Made by a program: the position numbers and the translations under genes. Shown piece after piece: positions 1-7,796 of a stretch of DNA of 64,000 nt. Numbering within the stretch: the first letter of the stretch is position 1; each line of letters begins with the position of its first letter. Below the pieces are notes generated by a model. That model saw only the letters and a program-made list of their open reading frames with translations, was not told where the DNA came from and ran no database searches. Where the stretch lies: positions 62,001-126,000 of the forward strand of contig NZ_JAKNTW010000021.1 in NCBI RefSeq assembly GCF_022213955.1, in the 5' to 3' direction. This DNA is from Dolomitihabitans soli. Lineage in GTDB: Bacteria > Actinomycetota > Actinomycetes > Streptosporangiales > Streptosporangiaceae.

Positions 1-1
1 C

Positions 2-826
2 GTGGGTCTCTCCGCAGCCGACGGTATCGCCGCGCTGCGCACCGCCCGGCCCGCCGTGCCCGACACCGGCACGCTCGCGCTCTCGTGGCCGTCGCCGCCT
101 GCCCTGTCGTTCGCGGATGTCCGCTTCACCTACCCGGGCAGCGACCGTCCTGCTCTCGACGGCGTCGGCTTCGAATGCCCAGCGGGCCGTACGACCGCGC
201 TGGTGGGTCCATCGGGCGCAGGAAAGTCCACGCTGCTGGCGCTCGTGCAACGTCATCACGACCCTGATGCCGGGGCGGTGTCGCTCGACGGCGTCGACAT
301 CCGCGAACTGTCTCTGGCCGCGCTGCGCCGTACCGTCGCCGTGGTCTCCCAGGAGACCTATCTCTTCGCCGCCTCCATCTCCGACAACCTGCGGCTGGCC
401 GATCCCGACGCCACCGACCAGCAGCTCATCGCCGCCTGCCGCGATGCCGGGATTCACGACGAGATCATCGCGCTCCCCGGCGGTTACGCGACCGTTTTGG
501 GCGAACGCGGCGCAACCCTTTCGGGCGGTCAGCGGCAACGCCTGGCCCTCGCACGTGCCCTGCTCTGCGACGCCCCGGTCCTGGTGCTGGACGAGGCCAC
601 CAGCGCGGTGGACGAACACCGCGAACACCAGATCACCCGAGCGCTACGCCGCGCCGCGCAAGGCCGGACCTGCCTGATCATTGCCCACCGCCTGGCCGCC
701 GTCCGGGACGCCGACCGGATCGTGGTCCTGGACCGCGGCCGTGTCGACGCCGTCGGCGACCACCGGACGCTGGCCGTCGCGGGCGGTACCTACGCCGCAC
801 TGGCCACTGCGGACCTGCGCGACTGA
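2..826 (+). CDS. ABC exporter, C-terminal ATPase part (partial at window start)
   Basis: The frame is open at the left window edge, so only the end of the gene is seen. The 274 visible residues are the nucleotide-binding domain of an ABC exporter: Walker A GPSGAGKST at 69-77, signature LSGGQ at 173-177, Walker B VLVLDEAT at 193-200, and an IAHR H-loop near 228. The membrane half should lie to the left. The next gene is a full half-transporter on the same strand 15 bases on, so the two probably form a heterodimeric exporter. The substrate cannot be told from the ATPase part. Confidence 0.9.
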   Translation: MGLSAADGIAALRTARPAVPDTGTLALSWPSPPALSFADVRFTYPGSDRPALDGVGFECPAGRTTALVGPSGAGKSTLLALVQRHHDPDAGAVSLDGVDIRELSLAALRRTVAVVSQETYLFAASISDNLRLADPDATDQQLIAACRDAGIHDEIIALPGGYATVLGERGATLSGGQRQRLALARALLCDAPVLVLDEATSAVDEHREHQITRALRRAAQGRTCLIIAHRLAAVRDADRIVVLDRGRVDAVGDHRTLAVAGGTYAALATADLRD

Positions 827-841
827 TCGCCGAGGAGTTCC

Positions 842-2599
842 ATGAACCCCCAACCGCCCACCCGGCGCGTCCTGCGCGGGCTGCTCCCCGCGCTTCGGCC
901 GCACCGCCGAATGGTCGCCCGTACGATCATCTCCTGCCTGATCGACCAAGCCGCGCTCGTCGTCCTGATCACCTGGCTGGCCCATATCGTCGGACGGGCC
1001 GTCATCGACCGCGCCGCACCCGATCTTGCCACCGTCGGCATGCTCGGCGGGCTGGTGCTGCTCCGGGCCGTCGCGACATGGCGGCAGATGGACCTGTCGC
1101 ACGACCTGGCCTACCGCGTGCTCGCCGAGTTGCGGGTGCGCATCTACGACGGTCTCGCCCGCAGCGCGCCCGCCCGCATCGCCGGTCGCCGTAGCGGTGA
1201 CCTGGCGGCGACCGCGATGAACGACATCGAGACACTTGAGTTCTTCTACGCCCACACCACCGCTCAGTTGTTCGCCTCCGGACTGGTCTTCGTCTCCGGT
1301 ACGGCTGTGCTCGGCGTGGTCGACCCCTGGCTGGCGCTTGCCGTCCTGCCCGCGGCCGCCGCCCTGATGGTGCATCCGCTGCTCGGCGACCGTGGCCGTA
1401 CCGTCCGTGGGAAGCAGGTCCGCACCGCCATGGCCAGTCTCTCGGCCGATGCCGTCGACACCGTGGACGGCATCCGTGAACTACTTGCCAACAACGCCCT
1501 CGGCCCCCGCCGTCGGCAGCTCGCCGCCGCCAGCCGCCGACTCGCTCTCGCACAGCGCGCCGAGGCCCGTCACGACGGCGCCTTCCTCGCTGTTCAAGAC
1601 ATCCTCGTGGTACTGGCTCTGATCGCCGTGATCGCCGCCATCGGGACCGCGGGCGACAGCCCGCACGGCGCGTGGGCTCCTGCCGCGCTGGCACTGGCCG
1701 TCTCCGTCCTGGCACCGGTGGCCGCCGGTGCCGACGCCCTGCGCCAGGCCGGCAGCCTGCGCGCCGCCGCGGCACGGGTGATGGCCGCGATCGACGCCCC
1801 GCCGACCGCACCGCCCCCGCCTCGGCCGATTCCGCTTCCCGACGGCCCGGTCAGCATCCGGCTGCGCAACCTTCATTTCTCCTACGGCGACGTCCCCGTG
1901 CTGCGCGGCCTGAATCTTACCGTCCCACCGCGCCGCACCATCGCCCTTGTCGGAGCCTCCGGAGCCGGAAAAACCACCCTTGCCCACCTCCTGGCCCGCT
2001 TCTGGGACCCCGCGGACGGCACAGTCGAGCTCGTCACCACGGAGAGAGCCGTCGACCTGCGCGATCTCACCGACAACGAACTGCGCTCCGCTGTCGCGCT
2101 GGTCGGCCAGGACGCCTCCCTGTTCCACGGCTCGCTTCGCGACAACCTGCGGCTGGCGGCACCCGACGCCGATGACGACCTGTTGAACCGCGTCATCAGG
2201 CAGTGTGGTGTCGACCGGATCGCCGCCACCTTGCCCAACGGCCTCGACAGCATCGTCGGAGAACGCGGCGCCACCCTCTCCGGCGGTCAACGAGCCCGCG
2301 TCGCGCTTGCCCGCGCCCTGCTCACCGACCCCAAAGTCCTGATCCTCGACGAAGCGACCGCCCACGTGGACACCGTCGGCGACGCCGAACTCGCCCGCCT
2401 GCTCATCGGGCGGGACGCCACCACGATCGTCATCGCGCACCGCCCGGCCACCATCCGCCGCGCCCACCACATCGCCGTCCTCGAGAACGGCCAGGTGGTC
2501 GAAGAAGGCACCTGGGACACCCTCACATCCACCGACGGCGCTCTGAGCCGGCTGCTGGCCACCAGCGCGTCACACGGGCGAGGGAGGCATCTCGGATAG
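842..2599 (+). CDS. ABC exporter half-transporter (membrane domain fused to ATPase)
   Basis: This is a 585-residue ABC exporter subunit. Residues about 20-310 form the membrane domain with hydrophobic stretches near 28-50, 65-80, 140-180 and 250-300. The ATPase follows with Walker A GASGAGKT at 371-378, LSGGQ at 479-483 and Walker B VLILDEA at 499-505. The ATG has a GAGGAG ribosome site just upstream. It follows the partial ABC gene at 2-826 and should pair with it. Such actinobacterial pairs are often linked to peptide or siderophore export, but no precursor gene is visible, so no substrate is assigned. Confidence 0.92.
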   Translation: MNPQPPTRRVLRGLLPALRPHRRMVARTIISCLIDQAALVVLITWLAHIVGRAVIDRAAPDLATVGMLGGLVLLRAVATWRQMDLSHDLAYRVLAELRVRIYDGLARSAPARIAGRRSGDLAATAMNDIETLEFFYAHTTAQLFASGLVFVSGTAVLGVVDPWLALAVLPAAAALMVHPLLGDRGRTVRGKQVRTAMASLSADAVDTVDGIRELLANNALGPRRRQLAAASRRLALAQRAEARHDGAFLAVQDILVVLALIAVIAAIGTAGDSPHGAWAPAALALAVSVLAPVAAGADALRQAGSLRAAAARVMAAIDAPPTAPPPPRPIPLPDGPVSIRLRNLHFSYGDVPVLRGLNLTVPPRRTIALVGASGAGKTTLAHLLARFWDPADGTVELVTTERAVDLRDLTDNELRSAVALVGQDASLFHGSLRDNLRLAAPDADDDLLNRVIRQCGVDRIAATLPNGLDSIVGERGATLSGGQRARVALARALLTDPKVLILDEATAHVDTVGDAELARLLIGRDATTIVIAHRPATIRRAHHIAVLENGQVVEEGTWDTLTSTDGALSRLLATSASHGRGRHLG

Positions 2600-2632
2600 A
2601 TAGCCAGCTCCCTGCATTCCGCGGCCGTTAGG

Positions 2633-2787
2633 ATGGACCTGACCTATCGAACGGCGCGCAACCATCACAACCCGATGGAGCCGCACGCCGCCACCGCCCC
2701 ATGGAGCGGCCATCGGCTCACCGTCTGGGACAAGACCCAGTGGGTCATGGGTTCGCAGGCCGAGCTCGCCGCCGTGTTCGGCATCCA
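2633..2787 (+). pseudogene. xanthine dehydrogenase/aldehyde oxidase molybdopterin subunit, internal fragment
   Basis: About 50 codons read HHNPMEPHAATAPW, then a RLTVWDKTQWV stretch and AELAAVFGI. This is the conserved NPMEPH region of the molybdopterin-binding subunit of the xanthine dehydrogenase family (XdhA/PaoC type). Nothing upstream or downstream continues the protein: family sequence stops near 2787 and then runs into relaxase remnant DNA. It is an orphan scrap left by recombination at the edge of the degraded mobile element. The match is from memory of the family. Confidence 0.65.
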
Positions 2788-2914
2788 GCGACAGGACCGC
2801 CCTGGGCCTCGACCCCACAGGCAGGACACAGTGAGCAGCACCGTGGGATTGCCCCGCCTGCTCTCGACGGCCGCGCAGGTACTGGAAGGGTCGGCGAGGT
2901 CCCGCCGGTCACGA

Positions 2915-3190
2915 TCACATGCGATCAGGCGATCCTGCCGCGCGGGCGACGCAATGCCACACCGGCTCGGCATACCCCTGGTCGCCGAGCGCGGCCACCG
3001 GCTGCTTCAGCAACCCGTTCAACCGCCGGAAATCACGGGTGCCATCCGGCCGCAGGTCCGGCTCCAGCTCGGCCGGATGCCGCCATCCGGCCACCAGATG
3101 CGGATCCACATGCTCATTCGCCCGCCCCGGCCCATACAGGTAATAGATCAACCCCTCCACCCGGGACCCACGCACCACCTTCCCGATCAC
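2915..3190 (-). pseudogene. MOB relaxase remnant (N-terminal 90 codons only)
   Basis: This is a truncated copy of the relaxase at 39829-41586. It starts at the GTG overlapping the mobC stop (GTGA), as in the complete copy, and keeps the Tyr-containing N-terminus (GLIYYLYGPGRANEH). Similarity to the intact copy ends near 2935, before the HIH metal site, and the frame then stops. The catalytic domain is incomplete, so it cannot act as a relaxase. It marks an older, deleted element related to the one ending at 42.5 kb. Confidence 0.88.
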
Positions 3191-3603
3191 CGCAACTGCT
3201 TCCGCACCGCTTCCGCGATTCCGTCCAGCCTCCGCACCGTCCGCACACACGCCGCAGCGTACGGAACCAGATCCCCCGCCACCTCACCCGTCGCGTTCAA
3301 CGCCGCAACCGCCTGATTCAGATTGACCCCGATCCGCCGCACCTGATTACCGGCCCGCATCAACACGATCAACGCCTCCCGCAACGGATCCGGCATCGGC
3401 GGATCCACCTCCCGCGCCGCCGCCAACACCGCCAGCGCCGCGTACGCCCCGCGCGCCAACCCGAGCCGCTGCGCCGCGGCCTGCACATCAGCGTGCTCAT
3501 CCTCGGTCAACACGAACTTCACCACCCGCGACCGAGCCACCCCCTGCCGTTCCCGACGCCGCCGCACCGGCCCGACCACCGGCCCCTGGCCTTCATCAGG
3601 CAT
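3187..3603 (-). CDS. mobC: MobC-like mobilization accessory protein, copy 1
   Basis: This 138-residue protein is nearly identical to the second copy at 41583-41999. Differences are in about ten residues after MPDEG plus Arg for His and Val for Glu further on. It has a basic N-terminus (RRRRERQGVARSRVVKF), a likely ribbon-helix-helix part, and the NQVRRIGVNLNQ motif of MobC-type relaxosome proteins, which bind near oriT and help the relaxase. Here it is intact although its relaxase is truncated. The ATG is supported by the other copy, where in-frame upstream sequence differs. Confidence 0.85.
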   Translation of the reverse strand: MPDEGQGPVVGPVRRRRERQGVARSRVVKFVLTEDEHADVQAAAQRLGLARGAYAALAVLAAAREVDPPMPDPLREALIVLMRAGNQVRRIGVNLNQAVAALNATGEVAGDLVPYAAACVRTVRRLDGIAEAVRKQLR

Positions 3604-3775
3604 CCCCGATCACATCCCCCGAACGGACCGCGCCCGGTCCCTGCCGATCAGCACCACCCGCACCCAGCTGCGGAAACGTGGCGCGCCCTGATCAGCAGCG
3701 TGCATCGCCGGACCCCGCCGGGTCCAGAGATAAAGGGACGTTAGACATATCTTGCTTCGCTACGGCACAGCCCGG
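3604..3775. other. conserved region upstream of mobC, candidate oriT copy 1
   Basis: The region upstream of mobC is non-coding yet conserved almost base for base with 42000-42175. It contains a GGACCC-cgcc-GGGTCC inverted repeat, a CTGATCAGCAG motif and a conserved block ending AGACATATCTTGCTTCGC. Relaxase systems usually place oriT next to mobC. The assignment is by position and conservation; the nic site is not identified. Confidence 0.4.
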
Positions 3776-3895
3776 CACGAACCTGCCCGAAGACTCAGCG
3801 GCATGCACATGCCTGCTGGTGGCACGCACTGAATTGCCCGGCGTTCTTGTCGGCGCCGCATGCCACCATATGGCGAAACGATCAAGGAGGTTCCT

Positions 3896-4534
3896 GTGAC
3901 CGACCCCCTCGCCCCGTTCCGTTGGTTGGAAGCTTCGCCGGGAGACCGCGACGATCTGCTGGGCGAGATCTTCTGCGTGTCCTTCTTCCGCCGGCTCGAC
4001 CCCGCCGAGGTGCTGCACCGCTTCGGACTCGCAGGGCGCGAGATGACCTTCGACGAGCTCAGCGAGAAGGTCGAGAAGTTCATGCTGGAGACCGGTGGCG
4101 GGGATGGTGGCGGGTACGTCGGTGTCGCCCCCGTCGGTGAGTGGAGCGTGGCCCTGGAACTGTCGGGCTGGAGGGCGATGCTGTCCGAGACGGCGGCTGG
4201 GCTGTCAACAGGGTGCGAGTTGGTGGCCGTAGGGCGGCACGACTACGCCGAGCACGGCTTCGTCTATGCGGTCGACGGCCAGATCGTCACCAGCTTCGCC
4301 CCGCACCAGCCGGACATTCGATGGGGCGACGACCCGGATCAAATCAACGAGCTCATGCGGGAAGCCGGCTTCCCGCCGGACGCACTGGCCGACGATGCGG
4401 AACAGGCGGCATGGGATGACTTATACGCCAACGGGATCTCACGGGCGTTCTGTCTGGCAGCCAAGATCACCGGCGTAGTGCTCACCCCTGACATCCTCAG
4501 CCGGCCCCTGCTCGTCGGCTCCATCAGTCAGTGA
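3896..4534 (+). CDS. DUF6461-like protein
   Basis: The protein is 212 residues if it starts at the GTG preceded by a strong AAGGAGG at 3884-3890. An in-frame ATG at 3860 would place that ribosome site inside the gene, so it is rejected. It is a soluble acidic protein with no signal or membrane segment. The pattern of FRWLE near the N-terminus, VALELSGWRAM in the middle and FAPHQPDIRWG resembles the DUF6461 family of actinomycetes, for which I know no function. It sits between mobC copy 1 and the tRNA fragment, where the other element copy has no gene, so it is probably an insertion into the older element. Confidence 0.8.
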   Translation: MTDPLAPFRWLEASPGDRDDLLGEIFCVSFFRRLDPAEVLHRFGLAGREMTFDELSEKVEKFMLETGGGDGGGYVGVAPVGEWSVALELSGWRAMLSETAAGLSTGCELVAVGRHDYAEHGFVYAVDGQIVTSFAPHQPDIRWGDDPDQINELMREAGFPPDALADDAEQAAWDDLYANGISRAFCLAAKITGVVLTPDILSRPLLVGSISQ

Positions 4535-4756
4535 GCACGAGAGGCGTTTGCCACCAGCCCAACGCCTTTACATTGTAGATCGCGGCCGTAGTCTTCTCCC
4601 GACGGGAGCCAGCCTCACAGCGTCAAGACCACTTATGGCGGTTCAACTCCACGACCACGCCGATGCCGGAACAACCCGATCCAGCGGCCCCGCTGACGGC
4701 CCGGGATGGCGAGTGACGTCTGGTCCCGGGGGCAAATGGGGGTCAGATAATCAAGA

Positions 4757-4786
4757 AGGCCGGACCCGCGACACGCGGTCCGGCCT
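4757..4786 (-). terminator. hairpin downstream of the tRNA-Val fragment
   Basis: A near-perfect inverted repeat (AGGCCGGACC, then GGTCCGGCCT) lies just beyond the tRNA-Val 3' fragment. It corresponds to the hairpin at 42414-42445 next to the intact tRNA-Val, so the tRNA terminator was duplicated with the attachment site. Confidence 0.6.
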
Positions 4787-4805
4787 GTGACCTGGAGATA
4801 TATGG

Positions 4806-4848
4806 TGGGCGATACTGGGGATCAAACCAGTGACCTCTTCGGTGTGAA
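4806..4848 (-). other. tRNA-Val 3'-half fragment, left attachment site
   Basis: These 43 bases match the 3' half of the intact tRNA-Val(CAC) at 42464-42535, from the 3' end to the anticodon loop, with one inserted G and one G-to-A change in the T loop. Identity stops right after the anticodon loop (GTGTGAA), a usual crossover point for tyrosine integrases. The 5' half is missing, so this is not a functional tRNA. It is best read as the displaced attachment site left when the 37.6-kb segment inserted. Confidence 0.85.
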
Positions 4849-5085
4849 GCAATCACGGCATCGACTCGACATCGTCGCCACCCCCACCCCTTCCACAGCA
4901 ACTGTCCACCGTTGTTTGCCAACGGCCGCGAGCATCCATGGCGGTTGTCACTCGGTTGGTCACTCGGTAGCCGCACACCGTAACGGCATCCGTCGTAGCG
5001 GCCTTCGGTTGGTACGACGGATGCCGCATCAGCACGTTACTGAGATACGCGCAACGCGTCTCTGTTATGCATGTGGACCGGGTGG

Positions 5086-5220
5086 CTACTTGATCACGTA
5101 CATCGCAACCAGAGCTGAGACCTGGCTCATGACCTGCTTGATATCGGTTCCGGTGAAGCCGATCCATGCGAGAGCCAGTGAGGTGATCTCAGCGAATAGC
5201 CGGAAGATGGCTGTGCTCAA
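5086..5220 (-). CDS. possible 44-residue hydrophobic peptide, or gene remnant
   Basis: A TTG-started frame of 44 residues reads like a small membrane peptide, with a hydrophobic core around LALAWIGF and a C-terminal VSALVAMYVIK. There is no clear ribosome site and a stop lies directly upstream. It could be the end of a longer gene that was cut at the left end of the island. Function unknown. Confidence 0.25.
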   Translation of the reverse strand: MSTAIFRLFAEITSLALAWIGFTGTDIKQVMSQVSALVAMYVIK

Positions 5221-5486
5221 AGTGAGTTAGAACAAGCGCCGCGCGGGAGATATCGCCGATTCCGCTTTCCAAATATAGCGGGATTTGATTATCAAAAGCC
5301 ACCAACGCTGACGACTGACCGATTGAAGTTCCTGACCATTGTGAGCTCCAGGAGGTCCATCGTCCGGGGGCAGGATCGCGCGATATACCGAAGACATACC
5401 GGCGGTCTCTAGCCTGGCTGGAGCTGTCACCGACCTGGTCGGCCGCCGGCGGCAGTCCAGAGCCGATCACATGGAGGATCCATCTC

Positions 5487-5945
5487 GTGAAGTTCAAGAG
5501 CCTGCCTAAGGCATTCGGCACGGCCGCGGTCGGCGCGCTCATCGCGGCCACCTTCGTCGTCGCCAACCCCAGCGCGGCGGCGGCGGCGAGCTTTAACTAC
5601 GACGCGCCCACCAAGGCCACCGACGTGCGCACATTCAAGGAGTACGTGGCACCCAGCGGCGCGCGGCTCCAGCTCCGCATGGGCAAGTACAAGGGATCGT
5701 GGTACCGGTGGGGCCGCACGTCTAACCCGAGCAGCAACCTCAACAAGACCTACACCCTGTCATTCGGGCGGGTCGGCAACCCTTCTGCCTGCCCGAACGG
5801 CCACTCTGATGTGGACATCGACGGTACCTCGTACACGGGCGCGCTGAAGGTCACGAGCGCCCCCTCCCCCTACTGCACCTACAAGGTCGCCTGGATGAAC
5901 AGGGAGGGGTCCCATCAAAAGTGGCTCGAATGGAACGGGAAATGA
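5487..5945 (+). CDS. small secreted protein, unknown function
   Basis: This 152-residue protein has a clear Sec signal: a basic MKFKSLPKAF start, a hydrophobic segment and an AAAAA region with likely cleavage near residue 34. The mature part is about 118 residues, basic and aromatic, with two cysteines (SACPNG and SPYCTY) that could form one disulfide. The GTG start is supported by GGAGG 9 bases upstream. I do not recognise the family. It is the first convincing gene inside the island and has no partner gene beside it. Confidence 0.7.
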   Translation: MKFKSLPKAFGTAAVGALIAATFVVANPSAAAAASFNYDAPTKATDVRTFKEYVAPSGARLQLRMGKYKGSWYRWGRTSNPSSNLNKTYTLSFGRVGNPSACPNGHSDVDIDGTSYTGALKVTSAPSPYCTYKVAWMNREGSHQKWLEWNGK

Positions 5946-6476
5946 CCGGTTGTAGCTGAGCGCCATCTCATGATCAGTGGTGGCCGCCTCCTGCACGGGC
6001 GCGAATCGACGTCCACGCACCGATCAAACAACCCTCAGACAACCAGATCCTCAGCCCGGACAACCGCACCTACAACCGGCTCCTACGAGCGGTATTAGAT
6101 CGACTATAACGGGAGTACGACGCCTCCACGGCAGATCAATCTGTCGAAAAGGGTCGTTTATTGTACAGGCATTTAGCGTTTGGGTGTACGTACACCTTCT
6201 GCCCAAACTTGCAGGTCAAAAGCATGACGCCCCATATAAGTGTGCTGCTCAGACCCATTGATAATCCCGATTATCAATGGGTGATAGCGATCAGTTTCAT
6301 TTTGGACACACTTGCAATGGATGCGACTTTATGGGGGGTTTTGAGACTTGTGTCTGATTGTTAGACCCGTTCTCCCCAGCTACTAGCCACCTGCATCCGG
6401 CGAGGCGAGACGGCCCGGGACGCTCTTCAAGGCGACTCGCGCATAGCCGCCGTGTCGCATGGAAACTTAGGATTCA
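5946..6476. other. AT-richer non-coding segment with two perfect palindromes
   Basis: No convincing gene is seen here. Base composition is clearly lower in GC than the surroundings between about 6090 and 6360. It holds a 14-bp perfect palindrome GGTGTACGTACACC (6183-6196) and a 12-bp perfect inverted repeat with a 4-base loop (CCCATTGATAAT, 6254-6281). With the iterons just to the right, this layout resembles a plasmid-type replication origin. That is inference; no initiator gene adjoins it. Confidence 0.45.
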
Positions 6477-6544
6477 TGGCACCTCTCGCGGGTGCCAGAG
6501 ACGGGGGGTGGGGGAGTTACAGGTCAATGGAGTGCCCGCACTTC

Positions 6545-6631
6545 TGGCACCCGCCCTGGCACCCCTCGTGGCACCCCCGCTGGCACCCCCCTGAATTCGA
6601 CCTGGCATCCCGCCTGGCACCCCTGGCAGCA
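6545..6631. repeat. 12-bp iterons, TGGCACCC(C)
   Basis: TGGCACCC begins at 6545, 6557, 6569 and 6581, exactly 12 bases apart, then recurs slightly degenerate at 6603, 6615 and 6624. An inverted copy (GGGTGCCA) lies near 6490. Exact 12-bp phasing and mixed orientation resemble initiator or regulator binding iterons. Translating it gives only a WHP repeat, so coding is unlikely. Confidence 0.7.
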
Positions 6632-6777
6632 AGATCAAATGCTTGGGGGATGCATCCCACGCGCAGCCGTGCGCGCCATCCAGACCAACCCGCCGGCTAC
6701 TCCCCCAGAGGCGTTCAGGGGCCGTTCTGCGTGAGTCACGCGGGGAAGGCGTCGGCCCCGAGCACCACGTCGGCCAA

Positions 6778-6865
6778 GTTAGGCCGCCAGAGGGGAGTTA
6801 GATCGCTAACCCCAGTCCCAATGGCTCCGTAACCCATGCCGACCTCGGGGAAGTTAGCGAGTTAG
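6778..6865. repeat. GTTAG/CTAAC repeat cluster
   Basis: GTTAG occurs at 6778, 6797, 6853 and 6861, and CTAAC at 6806. The pair at 6797-6810 is an inverted repeat around ATCG. This is the second of four distinct short-repeat families that follow each other through this non-coding stretch. Confidence 0.5.
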
Positions 6866-6943
6866 CTGAGTTGAGTCGGAGTCTCTCGCCCAGCTGCGGA
6901 CCCCTGAGAGCGCTGATATCGGCGGGCTGGGGAGGTAACTCAG

Positions 6944-7092
6944 CCGCTACCAGGTAGCGGCATCGCTACCGCAGCCGCTACCGGAGCGACGTGCGGAAAC
7001 GACCGAAGGTAGCGGGTAGCGGCACACGCCGTAGACGACACAGAACCATCCCCTGGCCCTCCTTCGAGGGATGGCGCTCCGCTACCGCTACC
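6944..7092. repeat. GGTAGCG/CGCTACC repeat cluster
   Basis: Eight copies of GGTAGCG or its complement lie here (starts 6945, 6953, 6964, 6976, 7008, 7015, 7080, 7086). The first pair makes a palindrome CCGCTACC-a-GGTAGCGG at 6944-6960. Two more copies sit at 7829 and 7904, around the GntR gene promoter, so this family may be the operator of that regulator. The link to GntR is inference. Confidence 0.6.
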
Positions 7093-7210
7093 CCTGCACG
7101 GCGGTGGTGAAGCCCGACGCACATGGCCAGATGGCGCGCGGGAGGTTGCCCATCGCGCGGAACGCGTAGAGAGCGCGCGAAGCGACCCTTCTGGATTGGT
7201 CTTCACGTCT

Positions 7211-7495
7211 CTAGGTCTAGACCCTGACGCCTCTAGACCTAGAGGCTCCTCTAGAGGCTGATTCCGTGATCCACCTGCGGTCTAGGGCCTAGAGGCCCGT
7301 AGGCGACAACCGCCGTGAACGCCCCCGTGGCGCTCTCGTGAGAGCTGGGGTGCCACGTGGGAGAGTTACAGGGAGACCTCCGTGACACCCAAATGTGGCG
7401 TCTCAAGGTGCCGCTAGACCTAGCACCCTGAACCGCTAGGTCTAGCACCCCCGCTAGCGTCGAAACCGACCGTTGACCTGGCATCTAGCACCTAG
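7211..7495. repeat. CTAG-rich palindrome array
   Basis: Fourteen CTAG tetramers lie within 285 bases. Twelve form six pairs as CTAG-N2/3-CTAG (starts 7211/7217, 7233/7239, 7282/7289, 7414/7420, 7436/7442, 7485/7492), with single copies at 7251 and 7454. Several are embedded in longer palindromes, such as GCCTCTAG-ac-CTAGAGGC at 7229-7246. CTAG is rare in most GC-rich genomes, so this density is not chance. It adjoins the GntR gene. Its role is unknown. Confidence 0.75.
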
Positions 7496-7505
7496 CAGTC
7501 CCCCG

Positions 7506-7796
7506 TCAGGATGGCCCCATAGGGGACTTTCCGCCGCGCTCGCCGATGAAGGTTCCTTTGGCGGGCAGCGTCACGATCAGACCGCGCTCGCGGAGTTCCA
7601 CCATCGCGCGTCGTACGGTGCCGAGCGCTACGCCGTACTCCTCAGCCAGAGCACGCTCACCCGGTAGACGCGAGGCTGGGCGGAGTTCGCCGGCGTCGAT
7701 GCGTGCGGCGATATGGTCGGCCATCGCCGCGTAGACGTACACCGCGCCCTCAGGGTCGAACGGTGGAACGCCCTGGTCATCTCCCATAGAGATCAC
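7506..7796 (-). CDS. short GntR-type winged-helix regulator
   Basis: The protein has 96 residues from GTG 7796, or 93 from ATG 7787; neither start has a strong ribosome site. It consists almost only of a GntR winged helix: YVYAAMADHIAARI, LPGERALAEEYGVALGTVRRAM and a wing LIVTLPAKGTFI. No effector domain follows, so it is probably a ligand-free repressor or has lost its C-terminus. GntR repressors of the KorSA type control transfer and copy number in actinomycete integrative elements. The repeat arrays on both sides (GGTAGCG, CTAG pairs) are candidate binding sites. Confidence 0.8.
   Translation of the reverse strand: MISMGDDQGVPPFDPEGAVYVYAAMADHIAARIDAGELRPASRLPGERALAEEYGVALGTVRRAMVELRERGLIVTLPAKGTFIGERGGKSPMGPS

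Noticed and set aside
3678-3899. Frame across the conserved region upstream of mobC copy 1
   Set aside because: Not preserved as a frame in the second copy; conservation there fits a DNA site rather than a protein.
4787-5230. Plus-strand frame starting at the tRNA fragment
   Set aside because: Starts inside the tRNA and terminator remnant and shows no protein-like pattern.
6452-6832. Open frame with repeated WHP residues
   Set aside because: The repeat is a by-product of the 12-bp iterons; no ribosome site and poor protein character.
6545-7500. CRISPR array
   Set aside because: Repeats are 5-12 bp, of several families, without uniform spacers and without cas genes.
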